Source: an uncultured beta proteobacterium
GTDB taxonomy: Bacteria > Pseudomonadota > Gammaproteobacteria > Burkholderiales > Burkholderiaceae_C
Length of the DNA: 58,395 bases
Direction of reading: 5' to 3'
NCBI GenBank assembly: GCA_903886275.1
Contig: CAISLN010000073.1
Span: forward strand, 1-58,395
Shown: positions 1 to 5,636 of the stretch, in pieces
How the letters are laid out: each line of letters starts with the position of its first letter
Position numbering within the stretch: the stretch's first letter is position 1
Program-made: the position numbers and the translations under genes
Notes under the pieces: model-generated
Told to the model about the DNA's origin: nothing
Database searches by the model: none
What the model saw: only the letters and a program-made list of their open reading frames with translations

Positions 1-1
1 G

Positions 2-151
2 CGCAAGGCCGGTGCCCAGACCGTGGCGCAGGACGAAGACAGCTGCGTCGTCTACGGCATGCCGCGCGAGGCCATCAAACGCGGTGGCGTGGCCCGCACC
101 CTGCCCCTGTCGGCCCTTGGCCGCGAGATCATGGCGCAGCACCGGTACTAA
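2..151 (+). CDS. cheB: Chemotaxis response regulator protein-glutamate methylesterase CheB, C-terminal end (partial)
   Basis: Only the last 49 codons are in the window; the gene starts upstream and ends with TAA at 149-151. The tail contains [17 protein letters not shown] and [16 protein letters not shown]. This is the typical end of the CheB methylesterase domain, where the Asp of the catalytic Ser-His-Asp triad lies just before this stretch. CheB removes methyl groups from chemoreceptors (or deamidates them) after phosphorylation by CheA, resetting receptor sensitivity in the cytoplasm. It suggests that a separate chemotaxis operon lies to the left, distinct from the Chp operon at 39-48 kb. 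The gene following on the opposite strand is not a chemotaxis gene, so this is the operon end. The family call is confident because the motif is well conserved, although catalytic Ser and His cannot be checked here. Confidence 0.85.
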   Translation, partial: RKAGAQTVAQDEDSCVVYGMPREAIKRGGVARTLPLSALGREIMAQHRY

Positions 152-170
152 AGCATCACTGCGATGCCTG

Positions 171-722
171 TCAGTCTGATGCGTCACCCAGCATCAGGCG
201 AGCGTCAACGGCCTCGACGGTCACCTGGTCCCTGCTGTCTGCATCGACCACCGAATGCAGGCTGGCATAGGACACACGCCATTGCCCGGGGCTGCATTGC
301 AATGTCACCGTCTTGTCGTTGAGGCGAATAATCTTTCCGCTTCGATGGTTCTGGTCCCGGTCGATAAATCCGACCACATCGCCAATGGCCACTTCGTTGC
401 GTCCCAGGCCCTTGGACTTGTTTTCGCGGATCTGCACGTCCGCACCTTCGAGGTTGATAGCGGCATAGGAAATCAGCCAACGCTTGCCGTCCTGCGCATC
501 CAGAACAACGACCTGTTTGCGGCGCATTTCGAGCAACCGTCCACATTTGAGCCCATTGGCCTGGGGGTCGAAATACTGCACCTCGTCGCCCAGCTTCAAA
601 CGGGCTTGAACCGATTGGGTCCAGCGCGGATCGGCCAACACCCGGTCTATCGCTGCGCGCATGCGGTAAAGCTCAAAGGCCGAAGCGCTATGGAATGAAT
701 GGATGATGTCTGAGAAATTCAT
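171..722 (-). CDS. Hypothetical protein with two KOW/SH3-like repeats
   Basis: This 183-residue protein has no family that I recognise by name. Residues 1-40 are predicted helical and begin MNFSDIIHSFHSASAFELYR. Two homologous units follow, at about 45-89 and 114-155. Each follows the pattern GDxVxxxD, a Gly-Arg or Gly-Lys, an alternating beta stretch with KxVxV or KxVxL, then a Gly and W-x-(I/V)-S-Y-A. Such short all-beta repeats resemble KOW or Tudor/SH3-like barrels, which often bind nucleic acid or protein. There is no signal peptide or membrane segment, so it is likely cytoplasmic. It is convergent with cheB (19 bp apart) and stands alone on its strand. The next 100 bp upstream separate it from a decayed defence gene. 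A role in binding RNA, DNA or a protein partner is only inference. Confidence 0.6.
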   Translation of the reverse strand: MNFSDIIHSFHSASAFELYRMRAAIDRVLADPRWTQSVQARLKLGDEVQYFDPQANGLKCGRLLEMRRKQVVVLDAQDGKRWLISYAAINLEGADVQIRENKSKGLGRNEVAIGDVVGFIDRDQNHRSGKIIRLNDKTVTLQCSPGQWRVSYASLHSVVDADSRDQVTVEAVDARLMLGDASD

Positions 723-821
723 GCCTTGATTGTCTGCGCATGGGGCGCTTGTTCCATGCCGATATCTTCTGCAACCGGACTGTTCGTCAACTGCAAACAG
801 CCTCCCCGCCCTGTCCCGGTA

Positions 822-1589
822 TCAAGCCGCTCCTTTGGTAGGCGCGTTGGGCGCGTCAATGCGCTTGCCGTTGATCAACCAAGTTTGCAAAGCCAGCTCC
901 ATCAAAATGCCCTGGCGCTTGTTCACCGCTTCTGCGTCCCATTGCGTGAAGATATGGCCCAGGTCCGCCTTGATGCGGTTGATGGCCGTGTTCTGACCAA
1001 TGCCATAGGCCGGGTCGAGCAGCTTGGTGGTCTCAACGCTGGACTTGGCATACTCGCCCAGCTTTTGGCCAAACCAACCAACGGCCAGGTCATTGAAGTT
1101 GTTGACCGCCTGGTTGATGCTGCTCTCCAGCAGGGTCACGTTGCCTAGCCGGTAGACCAAGGCCGCGTAGGCCTCCGCGTTGGCAGCACAGGTCACAGGA
1201 ATGTGGCCGCCCTTGGGTGTCTGCGGAAAGATGTGCTCCAGCTGAAAGGAGTCAATCGTGGTCAGCCCCTTTAGTGGCGCATTTGCCTGGCCCAGCACGG
1301 TGTTCTCGATCCGGCCCAGTACATAGCGCACCCGGTACAGCGGGTCAAACGCCGAATGCCGCAGCGTGAAGAAGGTCTGCTTGAATTCTGCAGCCCGCTC
1401 TTGCAAATACGGCAACAAGGTGGCATTCACGGCTGCGGCAATCAACTTCTTGTCGCACAGGCCGCGTAGGTTTGCCGCCCACTGGGCGAACAATCGCTCG
1501 TTGTACTTGGCCTGGATACCCAGCGTGTTGCTGTAAAAGTAAAAACTCTCGATCTGGTCGCCGACACCAGCCGGTCTGATCGTCAACAA
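822..1589 (-). pseudogene. Remnant of a DUF262/DUF1524 (GmrSD-type) restriction protein, C-terminal part
   Basis: The open frame covers the C-terminal DUF1524 part of a GmrSD-like protein. DUF1524 carries an HNH-like His-x-x-Pro motif, seen here as LEHIFPQTP around residue 118. It is followed by YRLGNVTLLESSINQAVNN, the conserved RLGN...N block of this family. Full-length members have an N-terminal DUF262 ParB/Srx-like nucleotidase domain of several hundred residues, which is absent. The first residues of the frame overlap, in another frame, the beginning of an unrelated helicase gene (1576-1695). The true homology therefore seems to begin near GVGDQIESF (about 1566) at a deletion junction. 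GmrSD proteins are type IV restriction enzymes against modified phage DNA. This copy is probably non-functional, though the nuclease domain itself is open. Confidence 0.7.
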
Positions 1590-1695
1590 AGCGGCGCATC
1601 AGGCCATGTAAGAAGTCATCCGAAGGCTCGAAGCCGGTGACCAAAAACTGCTGCAAGCCTTGCTGGATGTCGCGGGCTAAAAGGGATGGGAGCAT
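1576..1695 (-). pseudogene. N-terminal relic of a DEAD/DEAH-box helicase
   Basis: An ATG at 1695 opens a frame beginning MLPSLLARDIQQGLQQFLVT and continuing GFEPSDDFLHGLMRRFVDD. I recognise this as the start of large DEAD/DEAH helicases with DUF1998-like tails that occur in defence islands. After about 40 residues the homology ends and the sequence switches into the DUF1524 remnant in a different frame. A large deletion therefore seems to have fused the start of one defence gene to the end of another. The exact helicase subfamily cannot be told from 40 residues; Druantia DruE-like and MrfA/DrmA-like proteins are possibilities only. No function is expected from this fragment. Confidence 0.5.
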
Positions 1696-1788
1696 GGTCT
1701 CAATGTTCTATTTATTCGTGTTTACTGAGGAGCATCAGGCATCTGCGCCCGCTGGACGTGGTGTAACCATTTCACTACAATTGCCAGC

Positions 1789-2025
1789 ATGCCAACCATG
1801 CACAAAGAGAGCGACTGGGCGATTCGGGTCAATGGCGACGAGCCACACCCACTGCAGCATGTCCATGTCGGTTTCAGAGACGGCTCACGCGTTTCGGTGT
1901 GCATTGAGACGGGGCGCGTGCTGGTGGGCAGCATTCGGCCACCGGCACGGTTGGCACCGGCGCTGCAGTGGATTGCAGCGCACCAGGAAGAACTTTTTGC
2001 AGAGTACAGGAGGCTGAACCCATGA
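1789..2025 (+). CDS. DUF4160 family protein
   Basis: This 78-residue protein has the DUF4160 signature HPLQHVHVGFRDG, a conserved His-x-x-His-Val-His block, and a C-terminal helix ending in EYRRLNP. DUF4160 proteins are small, commonly encoded next to a DUF2442 protein, and often discussed as toxin-antitoxin-like pairs, but their biochemical activity is not established. Its stop codon overlaps the ATG of the next gene by 4 bp (ATGA), so the two are translationally coupled. Start choice: ATG 1789 is used; ATG 1798 is equally possible and would shorten it by three residues. The pair sits between two decayed restriction-gene fragments, suggesting that it entered as part of a defence island and is the surviving intact piece. 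Confidence 0.75.
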   Translation: MPTMHKESDWAIRVNGDEPHPLQHVHVGFRDGSRVSVCIETGRVLVGSIRPPARLAPALQWIAAHQEELFAEYRRLNP

Positions 2026-2471
2026 AAAACCCACCCAACATCCAAGCCGCTCGCGTGATTGCGCCCGGCCTGATTGAGCTGGTCTGGAGCACCGGCGAAA
2101 CCTTGAAAGTCAACCTGGCCGACCTGCCCAAGCGCAATGCGGCCTTTGCCAAACTGGCTGACCCCGCCTTTTTTGCCCAGATGGAGCTTGACGAATGGGG
2201 CCACGGCATAGGCTGGCCAAGCGGCTTGGACCTGGGCGCTGACCGGCTCTACGAGTTGAGCCGCGAACAGGCCGGATTGCCCACTGCCAGCGAGTTTGAG
2301 GCGTGGATGGAACGTAACCATCTGTCGCTGACGGTGGCCGCCGAATCGCTGGGCATGACGAGGCGCATGATTGCGCACTACCGCACCGGCAGCAAACCCA
2401 TCCCCATCGTGGTGGGTTTGGCTTGCAAGGGCTGGGAAGCCACACACGCGCGGCAAGGCCAATCGGCTTGA
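2022..2471 (+). CDS. DUF2442 protein with C-terminal helix-turn-helix
   Basis: The protein has 149 residues. Residues 1-80 match the DUF2442 fold: strands around IELVWSTGETLKVNLADL, then GIGWPSGLDLGADRLYEL. The C-terminal part, FEAWMERNHLSLTVAAESLGMTRRMIAHYRTGSKPIP, reads as a helix-turn-helix of the XRE/MerR-like kind. This architecture suits an antitoxin or autoregulator of the coupled DUF4160 gene. The ATG at 2022 overlaps the previous stop; a longer in-frame upstream extension exists but would lie wholly inside the previous gene. It is cytoplasmic and probably DNA-binding. Toxin-antitoxin function is an inference from gene pairing, not shown. Confidence 0.75.
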   Translation: MKNPPNIQAARVIAPGLIELVWSTGETLKVNLADLPKRNAAFAKLADPAFFAQMELDEWGHGIGWPSGLDLGADRLYELSREQAGLPTASEFEAWMERNHLSLTVAAESLGMTRRMIAHYRTGSKPIPIVVGLACKGWEATHARQGQSA

Positions 2472-2531
2472 GACTCCACAGCAGCGGCTATATGTCGATG
2501 AAGCGGTGGAAAAAGTATGGATTAATTTCAC

Positions 2532-2900
2532 TCACACCGCCATCACAACAGGCCAGTTCTCCACCATCAATTTGGTCATACGTTGGGATCGTTGATCCAA
2601 CGCACCGAGGTCAAAGCGTTGGCTATTGCCTGCAAACTGGGCCGCCAGTGCTCTCACTCCACACAGCTGCGATGCCATATACAGATTAGGCATTGTCATC
2701 TTGGCCTCCACCGCGCGGTTATTGCAGGCACTGTTGAGAGCCCCTTCCAGCAAAACCAAATTACCTAGCCGAGACTGGCACGCTTGGTTTGCCGCCCCTT
2801 CACGGAAATGGTGAGGTTCATGTCCGGCACCGATTGCTTACTTTGAACCAGGCTGTCGGCCAGCGAGTAATGCGGAGTGCCCTTTTTTATCGACCGGATT
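2532..2900 (-). pseudogene. Second DUF1524-like nuclease remnant, frameshifted
   Basis: On the minus strand a frame reads RLGNLVLLEGALNSACNNRA and runs on to QRSQRMTKLMVENWPV near 2540. The RLGNLVLLE...LN...NN block is characteristic of DUF1524 HNH-like domains. Upstream, the matching sequence appears to continue in another frame (LADSLVQSKQSVPDMN at about 2870), with a shift near 2775. A stop follows shortly in each frame, so no complete protein can be made. The sequence is clearly different from the remnant at 822-1589, so a second restriction gene once stood here. It occupies most of the otherwise gene-free 2472-2943 interval. Confidence 0.5.
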
Positions 2901-2943
2901 ACCCCCCCTTACAGAGGAATTTTGGCAAGCCAAAAATCCACGT

Positions 2944-3822
2944 TTATGCGGCTCTGTTTATAGATGCAGCCACGCCAGAAATGCACTTGCGTAGCCATTG
3001 CAGGCCAGAGTCCTTGTCGGTCTGTATGTGCCAATACATCCCTACTTCAAAGCGGGGCACGGTGATCACCGGTTGGGTGAAGCACATGTGCTCAGGCAAT
3101 GTCATATGTTGGATGAGTCGCGCAGGAACGTTGAAAGCCCAGTGCGCTGCACAGGCGATATCGATAGCAGTTGCGAAACTTGGTGCCCGGCAGGCGATGT
3201 GTCGATGCTCTTTACCGAGTAGCGCGTCAACGGGGTTGCGTTCTGGCTCACCTGTCGCAAGCACAACGTGGCGCAGTTCCAGGTAGCCCTTGCGTGTCAG
3301 AGGCAAAGCCGATTTAGGCACCAATGACATGAAACTTTCTCGCAGCAAAATCTTGTGCTTGGCCCACGGAAAATTTCCATCAGGTGAAAGCACGGCAAGT
3401 TCTGCTGTTTGGTCTTGCACAGAGTTCACACCCAGATCGCCACCATTGATCAAATGCAGGCGAACGCCGGGTGCGATGTCGCTGATTTGCCGGATCAAGG
3501 GAAGCAAGAGGATGGAGGTTTCGTAGTCGGTGCAGGCGATCCTGAAGGCACGCTCACTTCGCATAGGGTCGAAGATCGAGGGGCTGCTGAGTCGGTCGAT
3601 GCGGCGCAAGATGTCTTCGAGTTCCGGTATCAATTCCAGCGCGCGGTTCGTGGGCGCAAGCGCTCGACCCACGGGCGTCAGCAGAGGATCTGCAAAGGCT
3701 ATCCGCAAGCGCGCCAGCGAGCGACTCATGGCAGAGGATGTGACCCCGCAAGCGGCCGCTGCCGCCCCAACCTGGTTGTGCCTCAGCAACATTTTCAAGG
3801 CGATCAGCAAGTTCAGATCCAT
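2944..3822 (-). CDS. LysR-family transcriptional regulator
   Basis: From the ATG at 3822 the protein has 292 residues, normal for LysR regulators. The N-terminal winged helix-turn-helix spans about residues 1-60 (MDLNLLIALKMLLRHNQVGA, then SSAMSRSLARLRIAFADPLL). A periplasmic-binding-like effector domain follows (FRIACTDYETSILLLPLIRQ). The Met at 3822 is preferred because LysR proteins usually start immediately before this D-L-N-L sequence; an in-frame ATG at 3873 would add 17 residues. It is divergent from the secreted SnoaL-like gene at 3927 across about 100 bp of AT-rich DNA, the classic arrangement in which a LysR protein regulates its neighbour and itself. The effector is unknown. The wing and recognition residues place it in the NodD/LinR/SyrM-like branch, with modest certainty. 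Confidence 0.85.
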   Translation of the reverse strand: MDLNLLIALKMLLRHNQVGAAAAACGVTSSAMSRSLARLRIAFADPLLTPVGRALAPTNRALELIPELEDILRRIDRLSSPSIFDPMRSERAFRIACTDYETSILLLPLIRQISDIAPGVRLHLINGGDLGVNSVQDQTAELAVLSPDGNFPWAKHKILLRESFMSLVPKSALPLTRKGYLELRHVVLATGEPERNPVDALLGKEHRHIACRAPSFATAIDIACAAHWAFNVPARLIQHMTLPEHMCFTQPVITVPRFEVGMYWHIQTDKDSGLQWLRKCISGVAASINRAA

Positions 3823-3926
3823 GCCGGTGGCTTCAATTTTGCGCATAGTTCGATTGAGTTGCGTGCACTTCAAATTCTATTCTATTGACTTAAGATTTAC
3901 CCTTTTGTCACCCTTATAAACTAATT

Positions 3927-4379
3927 ATGAAATTTATCTGTTTAACTTTGCTAGCAGTCTCCATAGCTTCGTCGGCACAGGCGCAGACCTCTGGCACTGC
4001 CGACAATAAGAAGATCGTTGTCGATTTTTATGATCTGGCGTTTACCCAGAGAATGCCAACCCAGGCTGCGCTGAAATATATTTCTCCAACCACTTATATA
4101 CAGCACAACCCCGAAGGAAAAGACGGGCGCGATGCCTTTGTCAACGGGTTTGCCAAGTACGTGGAGAATGGCACCTTGAAATGCGTAAGCAAACGCGCCA
4201 TCGCAGAAAAGGATCTGGTGGTGATTCATAGCCACTGCTTAGACAACCCAGCCGACCCTCAGGAGCGCGGCCAAGCCTTTGTAGACATCTTCCGGGTGCA
4301 GGGCGGGAAAATTGTGGCGCATTGGGATGTGGGTCAGCCCATCCCTGAAAAATCAACCAACATGAACACGATGTTTTGA
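3927..4379 (+). CDS. Secreted SnoaL-like (NTF2-fold) protein
   Basis: The protein has 150 residues. A Sec signal peptide is clear (MKFICLTLLAVSIASSAQAQ, cleavage probably after AQA). The mature part follows the SnoaL-like polyketide cyclase/NTF2 fold: helix with VVDFYDLAF, then YISPTTYIQHNPEGKDG, and a C-terminal AFVDIFRVQGGKIVAHWDV. The YIQHN and GKIVxHWD motifs are shared with each half of the double-domain protein at 38239. The family includes cyclases, isomerases and many proteins of unknown role. With a leader it is expected in the periplasm. It is divergent from a LysR regulator and probably controlled by it. Its substrate is unknown. Confidence 0.8.
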   Translation: MKFICLTLLAVSIASSAQAQTSGTADNKKIVVDFYDLAFTQRMPTQAALKYISPTTYIQHNPEGKDGRDAFVNGFAKYVENGTLKCVSKRAIAEKDLVVIHSHCLDNPADPQERGQAFVDIFRVQGGKIVAHWDVGQPIPEKSTNMNTMF

Positions 4380-4382
4380 TGA

Positions 4383-4526
4383 GGCCAGCCGGTCCACCAT
4401 CTCCTTGCCGAGCTTTTCTTCGTCGTTGACGTCGGCCGCTTGGCGAGCATCCGTGCCGCCGCGCAGCTCGTCGCAGGACTTTCAGAGGGAGGAATAGAGT
4501 TCGGATTTCTTGATGGCCGTGGTGCT
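4383..4526 (-). pseudogene. Relic of a type I restriction-modification methyltransferase (HsdM) start
   Basis: Reading the minus strand from about 4520 gives TTAIKKSELYSSL, then a stop, then KSCDELRGGTDA, then DVNDEEKLGKEMVDRL. The first two pieces are the well-known HsdM N-terminus (AIKKSELYSSLW-SCDELRGGMDA), with the Trp codon TGG changed to TGA. The last piece resembles a later HsdM segment (NDEEKLGKGKEMVDRLSKL), so about 60 or more codons between them have been lost. The rest of the methyltransferase, hsdS and hsdR are absent. This is a dead fragment in the 263 bp gap between two genes; I see no other gene in that gap. Confidence 0.6.
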
Positions 4527-4642
4527 TTTTCTCTTGGAATAAAGGCCATCTTAGCTGTCGGTTCCAGCCTGTCCTCTGGGCCTGCTAGCCGTGCATGGCC
4601 GAGGGCGCCGCCCGCCATGCGCGGGGCGTCTTTGGTCGGCGC

Positions 4643-5137
4643 CTAGTTGGCCTTTAGCAGTTCAAGCAGCGAGGTGTGAAGGCTTTCAAATTCGATATCT
4701 TGAATGCGCCATCCCAGCGGCGTGAGGGAAAGGCGATAGATCTGCGTGCTCGAACCTGAAGGATCAAGAATTTTCACTTGCACCTTGTTGTCGTCCTTGG
4801 TTTTTCCAATTTTAAAAGTCGCGCCGGTATTGTCTTGGCCACCCCACAGCGGACTGAAATCGAGCCGGCAAATTTCATGGGTCATTGCTGCGCATTTGCG
4901 GTCTGCCAAAATCAGCGCCGTCAGGTCGGGCATCAAATAGGTCAGCAACACCGAGCGGGAGCTATCCAAAAAACTGGGCTTGCTGCTATCCACTTTTTCG
5001 GCGGCTTCAAAGGCAAATGATTTGTATAGCCTTGTCACCACATCAAGCTGCGGCGACAGGGGTGGTGCAGCAAAGCACATATTTGCGAGACCCAGAAAGA
5101 GGGAGAGAAATGCCAACTTCAAATTCTTGATTCGCAT
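4643..5137 (-). CDS. Exported DUF3828-like protein
   Basis: From the ATG at 5137 the protein has 164 residues and a good signal peptide (MRIKNLKLAFLSLFLGLANM, ending FAAPP). An in-frame ATG at 5242 would add 35 residues before the leader and is unlikely. The mature part contains VVTRLYKSFAFEA near the start and a C-terminal YRLSLTPLGWRIQDIEFE. This is the pattern of DUF3828 or related NTF2-like periplasmic proteins, in which a region computing 'LxxxGWRIxDI' closes the fold. Two conserved Cys (ADRKCAAMTHEICRLDF) may form a disulfide. Role unknown; probably a stand-alone gene, since a tRNA gene lies upstream on the same strand and a relic lies downstream. Confidence 0.6.
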   Translation of the reverse strand: MRIKNLKLAFLSLFLGLANMCFAAPPLSPQLDVVTRLYKSFAFEAAEKVDSSKPSFLDSSRSVLLTYLMPDLTALILADRKCAAMTHEICRLDFSPLWGGQDNTGATFKIGKTKDDNKVQVKILDPSGSSTQIYRLSLTPLGWRIQDIEFESLHTSLLELLKAN

Positions 5138-5258
5138 GGTGTGAGGGCTCTGAGAGTTGACTGACGAGGGTGCCATTGGGTTCTGCACAGGCAGAGCTGC
5201 ATAGAAGAACGGTGGCGACGGGTACCGAGCCGGGGATTGCATCAGCCTTTGGCGTGGC

Positions 5259-5333
5259 TGGTCCCAACAACAGGAATCGAACCTGTATCTGAGTCTTAGG
5301 AGGACCCCGTTCTATCCATTGAACTATGTCGGG
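5259..5333 (-). tRNA. tRNA-Arg (anticodon CCT)
   Basis: On the minus strand the sequence folds as a cloverleaf. The 7 bp acceptor stem pairs CCCGACA with TGTTGGG. The D arm contains AGTTCAATGGAT. The anticodon arm has loop CTCCTAA, giving anticodon CCT (reads AGG). The T arm pairs ACAGG with CCTGT around TTCGATT. Discriminator A and an encoded CCA follow at 5259-5261. All invariant positions that I checked (T8, T33, TTCGA in the T loop) are present. tRNA genes are frequent integration sites, but I found no integrase or duplicated 3' end nearby. Confidence 0.95.
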
Positions 5334-5381
5334 CGCCCTGCATTGTAGCGAGCCGCCCGATGGGGCCGTAAAAAACCTGCC

Positions 5382-5513
5382 TTAGCGCCGGTTGCTGTAG
5401 CCGCCGCGGTCGCCATGGCCCCCATGGCCCCAGCCGTAGTGCGGAAAGAAACAGCCCGCCAGGAAAGAACCCAACACCACCAACAGGCCCAACTTGGCCA
5501 GACGACGCAGCAT
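5382..5513 (-). CDS. Small His/Gly-rich lipoprotein
   Basis: A 43-residue gene: MLRRLAKLGLLVVLGSFLAG followed by CFFPHYGWGHGGHGDRGGYS and NRR. It has a positively charged start, a hydrophobic helix and a lipobox LAG-C at residue 21, so it should be lipidated by Lgt and processed by signal peptidase II. The +2 residue is Phe, so outer-membrane sorting would be expected by the Lol rule. The mature peptide is only 23 residues, rich in Gly, His and Tyr (HYGWGHGGHG), which could bind metal weakly. Similar tiny 'entericidin-like' or Gly-rich lipoproteins exist in Burkholderiales. Function unknown. It lies between the tRNA gene and the MttB gene, all on the same strand. Confidence 0.6.
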   Translation of the reverse strand: MLRRLAKLGLLVVLGSFLAGCFFPHYGWGHGGHGDRGGYSNRR

Positions 5514-5636
5514 GTCCACAAGAGACTCCTAGGCAGCACAAGCGCCGCAGCTCTCTTAACGCGCTTGGCTGGGCTTGCGCCTACGGCTCAGGTGCGAACC
5601 CAGGTAAAGGACGGTAAAGCCAGGCGGCGGTAGGCA

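Noticed and set aside
4440..4646. Plus-strand 68-codon frame between two genes
   Set aside because: It overlaps the HsdM relic on the other strand and shows no conserved features.
5259..5333. Possible integration site (att) at the tRNA-Arg gene
   Set aside because: No integrase gene and no duplicate of the tRNA 3' end found in the window, so no element can be defined.
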